Shown here: positions 37,948-47,516 of the stretch, one piece after another
Numbering within the stretch: position 1 is the first letter of the stretch
Layout: the number at the start of each line of letters is the position of its first letter
DNA from: an uncultured Carboxylicivirga sp.
GTDB lineage: Bacteria > Bacteroidota > Bacteroidia > Bacteroidales > Marinilabiliaceae
Assembly (NCBI GenBank): GCA_947491945.1
Contig: CANLLN010000007.1
Location: 62,001 to 126,000 of the forward strand
Length of the DNA stretch: 64,000 nt
Direction: 5' to 3'
Notes under the pieces: generated by a model
Told to the model about the DNA's origin: nothing
The model's database searches: none
Seen by the model: only the letters and a program-made list of their open reading frames with translations
Made by a program: the position numbers and the translations under genes

Positions 37948-38300
37948 TTAGATTTAGATTAAAACATTCGTGTACAAATATATATATTAAATAATATTTT
38001 ACAATTTTTTAAAACAGAGTATTGTGCGATAAAAGTATCTTTTAGTCATTGATTTTTATTTGCATGTCAGCTTAGTAATTCTCTTTGTCATATATTCAAC
38101 AAAAATATATCCCCTGTGTTTCTCTATGGTATGTAGGTGTTAGGAGTCATCATTTCTTTTCATCAAAAATTATATCTTTGAGCGAAGTAAGAAAATATAA
38201 CGATTAAGGTTGTGAAACCAGGTGTTTATATATAATGACAAGTGGTTTGTATATAGTGTATTAGGCTTGATTTTGACAATAAAAATTAAATAGTAACAGA
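37948..38300. other. Intergenic region, 353 bases, AT-rich
   Basis: Carries the promoters for the beta-barrel gene (minus) and the first S46 gene (plus). The best -7 match on the plus strand is TATCTTTG at 38173-38180, which would give a transcript leader of about 110-120 bases before the S46 ATG. No gene, repeat or clear hairpin is seen. Confidence 0.5.
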
Positions 38301-40451
38301 ATGAGAAGAATAGCAGCGATTTTGCTTGTAGCCGTTATGGGGTTTGCCCCGTTGGCCAAGGCCGATGAGGGAATGTGGTTATTGCCACTGATTAATAAGT
38401 TGAACATTGAGAAGATGCAGGAGATGGGCTTTAAACTTTCTGCCGAGGAAGTTTACAGTATCAACAATAGCAGTTTGAAAGACGCCATTGTTATTTTTGG
38501 TGGTGGCTGTACCGGTGAGTTGATTTCTGACCAGGGCTTGATATTGACCAATCACCACTGTGGATATGGTAAGATACAAGAGTTAAGCTCTGTGGAGAAC
38601 AATTACCTGAAGGATGGTTTTTGGGCTAAGAGTCATGAGGAGGAACTACCGGCTCCCGGGCTTAAGGTTACCTTCCTCAAATATATGACCGATGTTACTG
38701 CCGACATCAATGCCGAACTTACGGATGATATGAGTGAGCAGGCTCGTGCGGCTAAAATTAAAGAAGTGGCTGCTGCTTTGGTGGAAGAGGCTCGGAAAGG
38801 TAATGACTACCAAATTAGTGTTAAAGATTATTTCGAGGGCAACCAATTCTTCCTGATTGCCTATGAAACATTTAAGGATATTCGTTTTGTGGGTGCGCCA
38901 CCATCGTCAATCGGTAAATTTGGATTTGATACAGATAACTGGATGTGGCCCCGTCACACCGGCGACTTCAGTATGTTCCGTGTGTATTGTGGACCTGATG
39001 GTAAGCCAGCTGAGTATTCAAAGGATAACAAGCCCTACAAGCCGGCGCACCACCTGCCTGTTTCTTTAAAGGGTGTACAGATGGATGATTATGCCATGAC
39101 TATTGGTTTCCCCGGTAGTACGGAGCGTTACCTTACATCGTGGGGGATCGCCGAGCGTATGGAAATTATTAACCATGCCCGCATTAAGCCACGCGGTGTG
39201 AAGCAAGATATCTGGCAGGCCGATATGCGTGCCGATGAGAAGGTGAATATTCAGTATGCCTCAAAATTTGCCCGTAGCTCAAACTATTGGAAAAACAGTA
39301 TTGGTATGAACCGTGGTCTGGAGAAGCTTGATGTGCTGGGGCAGAAGCGTGCGCTGGAAGCCGAGTTTGCCCAATGGGTAAAGGCTGATGCGGCCCGCAA
39401 AGCTAAGTACGGTAATGTACTCAGCAATCTTGAGAAGGCTTATGCAGAGCGTGCTGATTATGTAAAAGCCACTTCTTTCCTTGCCGAGTGTCAATTGCGC
39501 GGTGCCGAGGCCTTGTATTTTGCCTACCGTGCTACAGCCTTGGAGAAGGCACTGGAGGAAGAAGATCAGGAGAAGATTGATAAGGCGGTGGCCAGCCTGA
39601 AAGCAGCCGGAGAATCTTTCTTCAAAGATTACTACCCGGAAACCGATCGTAAGGTAATTGGTGCTTTGCTGAAGATGTATAATGATGACATTGATGCCCA
39701 ATATCATCCTTCATTCTATGCGACCATCAATAAGAAGTTTAAGGGTGATTTCCAAAAGTTTGCTGATTATCTGTATAACAAATCACTGTTTATGGACGAG
39801 GCTCGTTTTAACGCTTTCCTGGAAAAACCATCATTGAAGGAACTGCGGAAAGATTTAGCCTTTATTGGTGGTGTTTCATCCATTGATAAATATCGCGAGA
39901 TAAAGAATAAGGAAGCCGAAAGTGCAGTGGCCATCGATAAGAATAATCGTTTGTTTATTGCCGGTTTGATGGAGATGCAGCCCGAGAAAGTTTTCTATCC
40001 GGATGCTAACTTTACCATGCGTTTATCATATGGTAAGGTGGGTGATTACGAGCCACGCGATGGCGTGTTGTATAAGCATTTCACAACGGTTGAGGGTATT
40101 ATGGAGAAAGAAGATCCGGATAACTTTGAGTTTGAAGTGCCTGCTAAACTGAAAGAGTTGTGGAAAAATAAAGATTACGGACAGTATGCCGATGCAGCAG
40201 GTTATATGCCTGTGTGTTTCACCTCTAACAACGATATTACCGGAGGTAACAGTGGCAGTCCTGTTATCAATGCTGAGGGTCACCTGTTTGGTTTAGCTTT
40301 CGATGGTAATTGGGAGGCCATGAGTGGTGATATTGCATTTGAAACAGAATTGCAAAAGTGTATCAATGTGGATATTCGCTATGTGCTGTTCATTATTGAT
40401 AAATTTGCAGGTGCTACTAACCTAATTGACGAAATGACACTGGTTAAATAA
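38301..40451 (+). CDS. S46 family dipeptidyl peptidase (DPP7-like), first copy
   Basis: Exported serine exopeptidase that removes N-terminal dipeptides. Signal peptide residues about 1-21, then ADEGMWLLPL, the start typical of S46. Catalytic elements: TNHHCGYG (His85 or 86), RHTGDF (Asp222) and GGNSGSP (Ser651). The residue that gives acidic P1 preference in DPP11 is Arg; the equivalent here is Gly669 in FDGNWEAM, as in DPP7, so hydrophobic P1 is predicted. 716 residues is normal. A paralogue follows in tandem at 40627; an inter-gene terminator lies between. Confidence 0.95.
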   Translation: MRRIAAILLVAVMGFAPLAKADEGMWLLPLINKLNIEKMQEMGFKLSAEEVYSINNSSLKDAIVIFGGGCTGELISDQGLILTNHHCGYGKIQELSSVENNYLKDGFWAKSHEEELPAPGLKVTFLKYMTDVTADINAELTDDMSEQARAAKIKEVAAALVEEARKGNDYQISVKDYFEGNQFFLIAYETFKDIRFVGAPPSSIGKFGFDTDNWMWPRHTGDFSMFRVYCGPDGKPAEYSKDNKPYKPAHHLPVSLKGVQMDDYAMTIGFPGSTERYLTSWGIAERMEIINHARIKPRGVKQDIWQADMRADEKVNIQYASKFARSSNYWKNSIGMNRGLEKLDVLGQKRALEAEFAQWVKADAARKAKYGNVLSNLEKAYAERADYVKATSFLAECQLRGAEALYFAYRATALEKALEEEDQEKIDKAVASLKAAGESFFKDYYPETDRKVIGALLKMYNDDIDAQYHPSFYATINKKFKGDFQKFADYLYNKSLFMDEARFNAFLEKPSLKELRKDLAFIGGVSSIDKYREIKNKEAESAVAIDKNNRLFIAGLMEMQPEKVFYPDANFTMRLSYGKVGDYEPRDGVLYKHFTTVEGIMEKEDPDNFEFEVPAKLKELWKNKDYGQYADAAGYMPVCFTSNNDITGGNSGSPVINAEGHLFGLAFDGNWEAMSGDIAFETELQKCINVDIRYVLFIIDKFAGATNLIDEMTLVK

Positions 40452-40473
40452 CCAGTCATAATATTGTTAAGGC

Positions 40474-40520
40474 TTAAGGGTCGTGTCTTTGTGCAAAGCG
40501 CATTAAGGCACGGCCCTTTT
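40474..40520 (+). terminator. Rho-independent terminator between the S46 genes
   Basis: Stem 40476-40485 (aagggtcgtg) with 40509-40518 (cacggccctt), one G-T pair, loop about 23 bases, followed by a short T-run. It would end the first S46 transcript, so the two paralogues are likely separate units. Confidence 0.7.
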
Positions 40521-40626
40521 AGTTTGAGGATGTATATTTTGTTAAAATAGCTTAAATACCGGCCGGGTCATAGTAATCCCTTTAATAATCTAGTAGTTTC
40601 GCAATTCTTGATAAATAGCTAACTCA

Positions 40627-42771
40627 ATGCGTTTACTCTTTTTTATACTAAGTACGATGCTGTTGTCGCCTGCTATGAAGGCCGATGAGGGCATGTGGTT
40701 GCCTTACCTGATTAGTGATGCCCAGCTGGAAATGATGCAGCAAAAGGGTTTGAATATCCCCTTTGCATCCGTTTATAGTCATGATGCGCCTTCCCTTAAA
40801 GATGCTGTGGTGTCGCTGGACCAAGGCTCTTGCACCGGAGAATTTATTAGTGATAGGGGCTTGTTGCTGACCAATCATCATTGTGGGTATAACGAAATAC
40901 AGCAACACAGTAGTGTGGAACATAATTATCTGGAGAATGGTTTCTGGGCGGCTTCGCCAGAAGAAGAGCTGCCCAACCCTGGTAAAACGGCCACTCTTTT
41001 AGTGGAGGCACATGATGTTACCCGTCAGATTGTTTCACAGTTGGATACTTTGAAGGGAGAGGCCCGTCAAACACTGGTTGACAGTATCAGTGCCTGTATT
41101 GAAAAGGAAGCACACGAGCGCACACAGTTGGAGGCTACCGTAAAACCCTTCTTTAATGGGAATTCCTACATTTTGTTTATCACGCAAACCTATGAAGATG
41201 TAAGGCTGGTAGGCACACCACCTTCTGCCATTGGTAAATTTGGAGGAGATACCGATAACTGGATGTGGCCCCGCCATACCGGAGACTTTTGTTTTTTTCG
41301 CGTTTACAGTGCTCCCGATGGATCACCGGCACCCTACTCGCCCGAAAATGTTCCCTTTACACCCAAAAAGCATTTCCAGATTAGTCTGGAGGGCTATCAA
41401 AAAGGAGATTTTACTATGACGCTGGGATACCCGGGTCATACACAGCGTTTTCTATCGTCCTATGGAGTGAAGGAGGTAAAGGATGTGATTAACCCTGTGG
41501 TAGCTGAGGTACGCGGTATCAAACAGAGGATTTGGGAGGAAGCTATGGCTGCTTCTGACTTTACGAACATACAATATGCCGCTAAATATTCAGAATCGAG
41601 TAATTACTGGAAGTATGCCATTGGTCAAAATGAAGCACTGGAGAAGCTTACGGTAATCCAAAACCGGAAGAGCAAGGAGCAGGCATTTAGTGAATGGGCG
41701 CAGGCTGATACCACGCGCCGGGCCAAGTATGGAAAAGTATTGCCGCTGATAGAAGCCTCCTATCTGTTAGGGAATAAATTAACGCACGCAGAAACGGTAA
41801 CCCAGGAGACCATGTTGCAGGGCGCCGAGATTGTTAATTTTGCCCTGGAGGTAAGCAGCTTATTTATGGAGCTTACCAAGGTTCGGGAATCTGAACAATA
41901 CGCCAAATATATGAAGGAGGCGCTGGATACCTTACAAACTCTTTACAAGGGTTACGATGCACGTCTTGATCAACGTGTTTTTGAGGCAATGCTAAAGTAT
42001 TACCTGGATAATACGCATGAAAGTCTGCGTCCTAAGTTGGAAAGTTTACTGGGTAAGAAAAATGTGGATAATCCGTCGCGTTTTGTAGATGACTTATATC
42101 AAAAGACGGCACTGGCAAGCGAGCAAGATATGATTGCTTTGTTGGAGAGTGGAGATAGTGAAGCTTTTTTTGACGATCCGGCCATCGTCTTTTCATATCA
42201 AATACTATCCCACTTCTATCAGTTGATTGATATACATGATCGTCTTAATCGCCAACGCGATGAAGCTCAGCGATTGCTTGTTAAAGGTTACCTTAAGCAG
42301 CGTCAATATAGCAGTGTCTATCCGGATGCCAACAGCACGCTTCGGCTGTCATACGGTACCGTGGGTGATTATGAACCCAAAGATGGCGTGAAGTTCAAGT
42401 ATTATACTACCCTGGAAGGTATTATAGAAAAGGATGACCATGATAGGCCTGATTTTCGAGTGCCCCTTAAGCTGGAAGAGTTATTTCATGGCAATGATTA
42501 TGGTAATTATCAGCTGGACAATGGGCAGATGCCTGTATGCTTTATTACCAACAACGATATTACGGGTGGTAACAGTGGTAGTCCGGTGATTAATGATAAG
42601 GGTCATTTAATTGGTGTTGCCTTTGATGGTAACTGGGAGGCCATGACAGGCGACCTGGCCTTTGAGCATGAGCTGCAAAAGTGTATTTGTGTTGATATAC
42701 GCTATGTACTTTTTGTAGTGGATAAGATGGCAGGCGCCAGCCACCTGATTGATGAGATGGATATTCTTTGA
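40627..42771 (+). CDS. S46 family dipeptidyl peptidase (DPP7-like), second copy
   Basis: Paralogue of the preceding gene (same architecture, similar length, 714 residues). Signal peptide about residues 1-19, ADEGMWLPYL start, TNHHCGY, RHTGDFCFF and GGNSGSPV (Ser650). The DPP11-determining Arg position is Gly668, again DPP7-like. The copies have diverged in their middle thirds, so this is not a recent duplication. It may have its own promoter in the 175-base gap (a TAGTTTCGC element lies near 40592-40600). Confidence 0.95.
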   Translation: MRLLFFILSTMLLSPAMKADEGMWLPYLISDAQLEMMQQKGLNIPFASVYSHDAPSLKDAVVSLDQGSCTGEFISDRGLLLTNHHCGYNEIQQHSSVEHNYLENGFWAASPEEELPNPGKTATLLVEAHDVTRQIVSQLDTLKGEARQTLVDSISACIEKEAHERTQLEATVKPFFNGNSYILFITQTYEDVRLVGTPPSAIGKFGGDTDNWMWPRHTGDFCFFRVYSAPDGSPAPYSPENVPFTPKKHFQISLEGYQKGDFTMTLGYPGHTQRFLSSYGVKEVKDVINPVVAEVRGIKQRIWEEAMAASDFTNIQYAAKYSESSNYWKYAIGQNEALEKLTVIQNRKSKEQAFSEWAQADTTRRAKYGKVLPLIEASYLLGNKLTHAETVTQETMLQGAEIVNFALEVSSLFMELTKVRESEQYAKYMKEALDTLQTLYKGYDARLDQRVFEAMLKYYLDNTHESLRPKLESLLGKKNVDNPSRFVDDLYQKTALASEQDMIALLESGDSEAFFDDPAIVFSYQILSHFYQLIDIHDRLNRQRDEAQRLLVKGYLKQRQYSSVYPDANSTLRLSYGTVGDYEPKDGVKFKYYTTLEGIIEKDDHDRPDFRVPLKLEELFHGNDYGNYQLDNGQMPVCFITNNDITGGNSGSPVINDKGHLIGVAFDGNWEAMTGDLAFEHELQKCICVDIRYVLFVVDKMAGASHLIDEMDIL

Positions 42772-42811
42772 TTATAGGAAATCGAATTATCTTTGTAGGA
42801 AACGGTATTTT

Positions 42812-43441
42812 ATGGCGAAAAATAAATTTTACGTGGTGTGGGTAGGGGCTATGCCCGGAATATACTCCAGTTGGCCGGCTTGTCAGGCGCAGATAAAAGG
42901 ATTTCCGGCTGCTAAGTATAAGGGTTTTGCCAGTAAGGAAGAGGCTGAAAGAGCTTTTCGCAGTGATTATAAGCAATACATGTCAGGAGCCGCCAAAGGT
43001 AGCAAAGGCGGTGTTTCTTCCATCAATTCACGTAAGAATATTGTGGAGCATAGTATTTCTGTGGATGCTGCCTGCAGCGGTAATCCCGGGGTAATGGAGT
43101 ATCAGGGGGTATATACCAAAGATGGTCGTCAGCTATTTCATAAAAAATTTGATTTGGGCACCAACAATATTGGTGAGTTTCTTGCCTTGGTGCATGGTAT
43201 CTCTTATTTGCAGAAGAATAATCTGAATCTGCCCATTTATACCGACTCTAAGATAGCTATGGGCTGGGTGTCGAAAAAAACATGTAAGTCAAAGCTGGCA
43301 GAGACACCTCGTACAAAAGAGCTGTTTGAGCTGGTACACCGGGCCGAGGAGTGGCTGAAAAATAATAAGGTACAAGTGAAGATTATGAAGTGGGATACCA
43401 AAAACTGGGGTGAGATACCGGCCGACTTTGGAAGAAAATAA
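42812..43441 (+). CDS. Ribonuclease HI with N-terminal viroplasmin-like domain
   Basis: Hybrid-binding N-terminal domain (about residues 1-50: KFYVVWVGAMPGIYSSWPACQAQIKGFPAAKYKGFASKEEAERAF) followed by an RNase H1 fold. Catalytic acids appear in order: Asp in ISVDAACSGNPG, Glu in NNIGEFLAL, Asp in IYTDSKIA and the last Asp in PADFGRK. The ATG at 42812 removes a 21-residue leader that would begin inside the preceding intergenic sequence. It complements RNase HII in the same window. 209 residues. Confidence 0.92.
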   Translation: MAKNKFYVVWVGAMPGIYSSWPACQAQIKGFPAAKYKGFASKEEAERAFRSDYKQYMSGAAKGSKGGVSSINSRKNIVEHSISVDAACSGNPGVMEYQGVYTKDGRQLFHKKFDLGTNNIGEFLALVHGISYLQKNNLNLPIYTDSKIAMGWVSKKTCKSKLAETPRTKELFELVHRAEEWLKNNKVQVKIMKWDTKNWGEIPADFGRK

Positions 43442-43564
43442 TATTTGCTTTTCCAAAGTTTTAAACTTCAGAAAAGCACCTAAAATCCTACTGTTTCCCT
43501 AAATCACCAGTGTTACTTTGTAATTATAAGGGAATTCGATTTTAATATTTATTTTAAAATATAG

Positions 43565-43634
43565 AACCACAAATTCCACCAATTTAAACAGATAGTTTCG
43601 CAATACGAACCCAATAATTGAGGAATTTGTGGTT
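43565..43634. repeat. Inverted repeat, 13-bp perfect arms
   Basis: Arms 43565-43577 (aaccacaaattcc) and 43622-43634 (ggaatttgtggtt) are exact complements, with imperfect extension inward (accaatt against aattgag), and a 44-base spacer that includes TAGTTTCGC. It lies between the convergent RNase HI gene and gltX. It may be a small dispersed repeat or a terminator-like hairpin. Confidence 0.6.
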
Positions 43635-43665
43635 GAAAAAATAAAGAAATATCAATGGGTATTTC

Positions 43666-45189
43666 TTAAGCCAGCTTTTCAACGGCATTGTTAATACGCT
43701 GAATAGTTTCTTCTTTACCAATCATTTCGGCAATGGTCATTAGGTCGGGGCCAAAACCACCACCCACTAAAGCCAGGCGGAAGGCGTTCATAACTAAACC
43801 AAAGCCAAGACCATTCTCTTCAATATGCTCGGCAATGCAGGCCTTTATGCTTTCAGCATCCCATTTTTCCAGGGCCTCCAAAATCATTGTCAGGGAAGTC
43901 ATAAAAGCGGGTACATCGCCTTTCCAGCGTTTCTTAACTACCTTGGCATCATAGCTTAGGGGTGCCTCAAAGAAGAAGGCGCTTTGTTCCCATAGTTCAC
44001 TCACAAAGTTAACACGTTCTTTAACCAGACTAACTACTTGCGATACATAAGTGGTATCCGGTGTATGTCCGTGCTCCTTTAGTACTGATTGATAAAGGGT
44101 GGCCAGCTCATCATCCGACTTACGGACGAGGTGCTGCTGGTTAAACCATCGGGCCTTATCAGGATCAAAGCGGGCACCCGATTTGTTCACCCGTTCGATA
44201 TCGAAAAGTTCAATGAGCTCATCCATTGTAAAAAGTTCCTGCTCAGTGCCCGGGTTCCAGCCCAACAAAGCCAATAAGTTAATAACAGCTTCGGGAAAGT
44301 AACCACTCTCGCGGTAGCCGGCTGCAATGCCATCCTCCAGCTGCCAGTTAAGGGGAAATACCGGGAAGCCTCCTTTATCACCATCGCGTTTCGATAATTT
44401 ACCTTTGCCTGTCGGTTTAAGAATGAGCGGTAAGTGGGCAAATAGTGGCATGCTTTCTTCCCATCCTAGTGCGCGATATAGCATAATGTGCAAGGGTACC
44501 GAGGGTAGCCATTCCTCACCTCGTATTACGTGTGTAATTTCCATTAAATGGTCATCCACTATATTGGCAAGGTGATAGGTAGGCAGTTGATCGGCACTTT
44601 TATAAAGTACTTTATCGTCCAGGGTATTGGTGTTAAAGGTAACTGCGCCCCTTACCATGTCGTTGGTTTTAACCGTAGTATCTTCCGGCATCTTAAAACG
44701 GATCACCCATGGCTCACCGGCCTCCATACGCTGTTTCACCTCTTCTGCCGATAAAGACAGGGAGTTCTTGAGGTGCTGACGCGTGTGCATATCGTAAGCA
44801 AAGGTTTTTTTCTCAGCCTCGGCTTTGGCACGCAGGGCATCCAGTTCTTCAGCCGTATCAAAGGCGTAGTAGCCCCAGCCTGTTTCGATCAGCTGGTCGG
44901 CATACTTTTTATAAATGGCTCGACGCTCGCTTTGTTTGTACGGACCGTAGTCACCTCCTTGCTTTACACCTTCATCAATGGTCATACCTAACCATTCCAT
45001 GCTTTCATTGATATACTCTTCGGCTCCTTCAACAAAACGGGTTGAATCGGTGTCTTCGATACGAAGAATAAAATCGCCACCATGTTTTTTGGCAAATAAA
45101 TAATTAAACAAGGCGGTACGAACACCACCAATATGAAGGGGTCCGGTAGGACTTGGCGCAAAGCGCACGCGTACTTTACGAGTTGTCAT
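43666..45189 (-). CDS. gltX: Glutamyl-tRNA synthetase
   Basis: Class Ib synthetase charging tRNA-Glu. The HIGH motif is in [20 protein letters not shown] and the KMSKS motif reads [11 protein letters not shown]. The ATG at 45189 ([14 protein letters not shown]) is preferred to an upstream in-frame TTG at 45207. The resulting 507 residues and domain order (Rossmann, connecting, anticodon-binding) are normal. It may be discriminating or not; this cannot be seen. The 452-base upstream region separates it from the divergent ECF sigma gene. Confidence 0.96.
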   Translation of the reverse strand: MTTRKVRVRFAPSPTGPLHIGGVRTALFNYLFAKKHGGDFILRIEDTDSTRFVEGAEEYINESMEWLGMTIDEGVKQGGDYGPYKQSERRAIYKKYADQLIETGWGYYAFDTAEELDALRAKAEAEKKTFAYDMHTRQHLKNSLSLSAEEVKQRMEAGEPWVIRFKMPEDTTVKTNDMVRGAVTFNTNTLDDKVLYKSADQLPTYHLANIVDDHLMEITHVIRGEEWLPSVPLHIMLYRALGWEESMPLFAHLPLILKPTGKGKLSKRDGDKGGFPVFPLNWQLEDGIAAGYRESGYFPEAVINLLALLGWNPGTEQELFTMDELIELFDIERVNKSGARFDPDKARWFNQQHLVRKSDDELATLYQSVLKEHGHTPDTTYVSQVVSLVKERVNFVSELWEQSAFFFEAPLSYDAKVVKKRWKGDVPAFMTSLTMILEALEKWDAESIKACIAEHIEENGLGFGLVMNAFRLALVGGGFGPDLMTIAEMIGKEETIQRINNAVEKLA

Positions 45190-45641
45190 AGGCTCTTTTT
45201 TTTGCAAAGATAGTTTTAAAATGTTGAATAGTTAAGCCGCCTTTTTATGTAATTCGGTCTGCCGATTATCTAACTGATTATATTGCATTTGATCCGAATG
45301 TATTTTTGATCAGTGGCTTGTAATACTTTATGAAGCTCCTAATAATTGATGATGAATAAATGAAATTGTGCTGTCTTCTTCACAAGAAGTTGCACTTTTT
45401 AACTTTTTAAGAGCTACTCAGGGGGGTTAAAATTCTTTAAAAGCATCTCCTTATGCGCTTATTGAATGTACAATGCTCATTTAGCCAGGTCTCTTAAGGA
45501 TCAGGCGGAGAGGGTTTTAGTGTTTTAATGGGATGGTAATTTATAGTATGAACATTTGTGGAGTCCTTTCGATGGGTGGAAGACTATATTCGTAACGTAA
45601 AAATAACAGCTATTTAAATTCATGCTTTTAAAGGGTGTATT
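45190..45641. other. Intergenic region, 452 bases, between gltX and the ECF sigma gene
   Basis: Divergent promoters must lie here. It contains a hairpin with T-run (45368-45400) that faces neither gene 3' end, and an aggggggtt run near 45420-45430. A TATATTCG near 45585 resembles a -7 element for the sigma gene, with TTTG at 45555 too far upstream for a standard spacing. No gene is evident. Confidence 0.5.
45368..45400 (+). terminator. Orphan hairpin followed by T5
   Basis: Stem cttctt/aagaag (45375-45380 and 45384-45389) with outer gtgc/gcac (45368-45371 and 45392-45395), internal bulge, then five T residues. No plus-strand gene ends just before it, since gltX starts leftward from 45189, so it could mark the end of a small RNA. 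Confidence 0.4.
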
Positions 45642-46226
45642 ATGATCCGGGGAAAAGAGACGGCAAAAAAAATACAAGCAGGGAATCTGAAAGCATTTCA
45701 GAAATTCTATATGGCTCACTTTAAGCGCTTATTAAATTACGCGAACCTGTTTGTGGCTCGGCGCGATGAGGCCGAAGACATTGTTCAGGAGGCTTTTTTT
45801 AAATTGTGGTCCAATAGAAGCGAAATAGACTGTGATCAATCGCTTAAAGGATTGTTATTCCGATCAGTACGCAATGCCTGTTTAAATGTATTGAAGAAAG
45901 ATGAAGTTCATGCTCGCTTTGTTGATTTTGCCAAGCACTGTGAGGATATCGAGCATGTATATAAAGTAGATTTTGATTTGCCAGCAGCTGGGGATCAGGA
46001 TCTTTATGTTATTGATGAAATAAAAAAGGCCATTGATGAAATGCCGGGAAAACGCAAGGAGGTATTTCGTTTGGCAAAGATTGAAGGACAGTCCCACGCC
46101 GAAATAGCCGAGCATCTTGATATAACAACCAAAGGAGTAGAGCGCCATATAACATTGGCCAATAAAATGTTACGCATTAGGTTGCGGCATGTAGTAGGAT
46201 TCGTTTTACTACTTTTTGTTTTTTAG
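45642..46226 (+). CDS. FecI-like ECF sigma factor
   Basis: Sigma-70 family ECF factor of the Bacteroidetes expanded group. Region 2 is seen in FQKFYMAHFKRLLNYANLFVARRDEAEDIVQEAFFKLW and region 4 in DEMPGKRKEVFRLAKIEGQSHAEIAEHLDITTKGVERHI. The length of 194 residues is normal; the last residues (RLRHVVGFVLLLFVF) are hydrophobic, as in many members. It is the first gene of a set with fecR, susC and susD; it should be released when SusC signals through FecR and then transcribe this locus. Confidence 0.93.
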   Translation: MIRGKETAKKIQAGNLKAFQKFYMAHFKRLLNYANLFVARRDEAEDIVQEAFFKLWSNRSEIDCDQSLKGLLFRSVRNACLNVLKKDEVHARFVDFAKHCEDIEHVYKVDFDLPAAGDQDLYVIDEIKKAIDEMPGKRKEVFRLAKIEGQSHAEIAEHLDITTKGVERHITLANKMLRIRLRHVVGFVLLLFVF

Positions 46227-46288
46227 TATTAAAAAAGATCAATTTTTTTTGTGGGGGTATGCTCTTTTGCATGTATTAGTAGTAGAGG

Positions 46289-47443
46289 ATGAAGATTGTT
46301 AGCGAAAATATAAGGAGTTTAATAAAGCGTTATTTAGCGGGTACTGCTAATGCTCAGCACATGCTGACTTTAAGTCAATGGCTTAAGCAGTCAGAAATGA
46401 ACGAGTTGATTTTTAAGAGCTTGTCCCGCCAGCATGAACTTGAGCACGAGGCGGGTGATGAATGGAATTGTTTTGTCGATCGTTATGGTGTTAATTTTCA
46501 ATACGAAAAAAAGAGTCATCGCAAGCTTATTTTCCTGTCATCAGCTGCTTCCATATTGCTTTTAGTAACTCTATATATACTTATTCCGTCGGCACCTGTT
46601 GAAAATGACTTATTTGCTTTTGTGATGGAGCAGGAAGATTTGCTAACGAATACTACCATCACAACTACTCGTGGGGATACTATGGAAACGACGGTAAGCC
46701 ATGCTAGTATTGAGCTGATACACAATGGACAACAGTTGAGTGTTGAAGATAAAGTAGTGGATGAAGTGCCGAATGGCAACTCTGTTTTCATTAATACCCT
46801 GAAAGTTCCTTATGGTAAAACGGCCAAAATATTGTTGGCTGATGGAACGCAGGTATGGTTAAACGCAGGGAGTCAACTTATTTTCCCCAACCATTTTAGA
46901 AATAGTGATAAGCGGGAAGTGATGCTGGTAGGTGAAGGATACTTTGAAGTGGCACATAATCCCAGTAAGGCCTTTCGAGTATTGACTAATGATATGACTT
47001 ATACTGTGTTGGGTACTGCTTTTAATATTAATGCTTATGATGGTGAGCAAAATGGGGAAGCTGTTCTGGTTAATGGCTCTCTTCAAATAGAACATAATAA
47101 CAGCGCTCAGAAAGTGGTGCTTGAGCCTGGGCAAAAGGCAAGCTTGAATAAGGGACTTAACAGAATGAGTACATTCAGTGTTGATCCTGCATTGTATACA
47201 AGCTGGAAAGATGGTTATCTGACACTTAATCACGCTACATTCAGCCAATTGATTAGGCAGGTAGAGTGTTATTATAATTACCAGATAGTCTTTGATAAGC
47301 AGTTGCTTAGTGAATCAGATATTCTTAGTGGTAAGCTTCTTTTGGAAGAAGAACCAGAGAATGTTATAAATGCTTTGTGTGATTTAGTAGGGGTTGAATG
47401 TAAAATAAATGGAAGTAGAATAGAATTATATAGACCAGAATAA
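46289..47443 (+). CDS. FecR-type anti-sigma factor
   Basis: Inner-membrane anti-sigma factor. A cytoplasmic N-terminal anti-sigma part (about residues 1-78) is followed by one membrane helix (about 80-100, LIFLSSAASILLLVTLYILI) and a periplasmic FecR domain (VPYGKTAKILLADGTQVWLNAGSQLIFP) with the C-terminal DUF4974 region to residue 384. It lies 62 bases after the sigma gene. The periplasmic domain should meet the STN domain of the SusC partner. Confidence 0.93.
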   Translation: MKIVSENIRSLIKRYLAGTANAQHMLTLSQWLKQSEMNELIFKSLSRQHELEHEAGDEWNCFVDRYGVNFQYEKKSHRKLIFLSSAASILLLVTLYILIPSAPVENDLFAFVMEQEDLLTNTTITTTRGDTMETTVSHASIELIHNGQQLSVEDKVVDEVPNGNSVFINTLKVPYGKTAKILLADGTQVWLNAGSQLIFPNHFRNSDKREVMLVGEGYFEVAHNPSKAFRVLTNDMTYTVLGTAFNINAYDGEQNGEAVLVNGSLQIEHNNSAQKVVLEPGQKASLNKGLNRMSTFSVDPALYTSWKDGYLTLNHATFSQLIRQVECYYNYQIVFDKQLLSESDILSGKLLLEEEPENVINALCDLVGVECKINGSRIELYRPE

Positions 47444-47516
47444 AGTAAAGGGTGCGCTCGGTCAAAAACACACCCTTTCGAATAATTTTTAATCATTTAA
47501 TTAAACAATCAAATTT

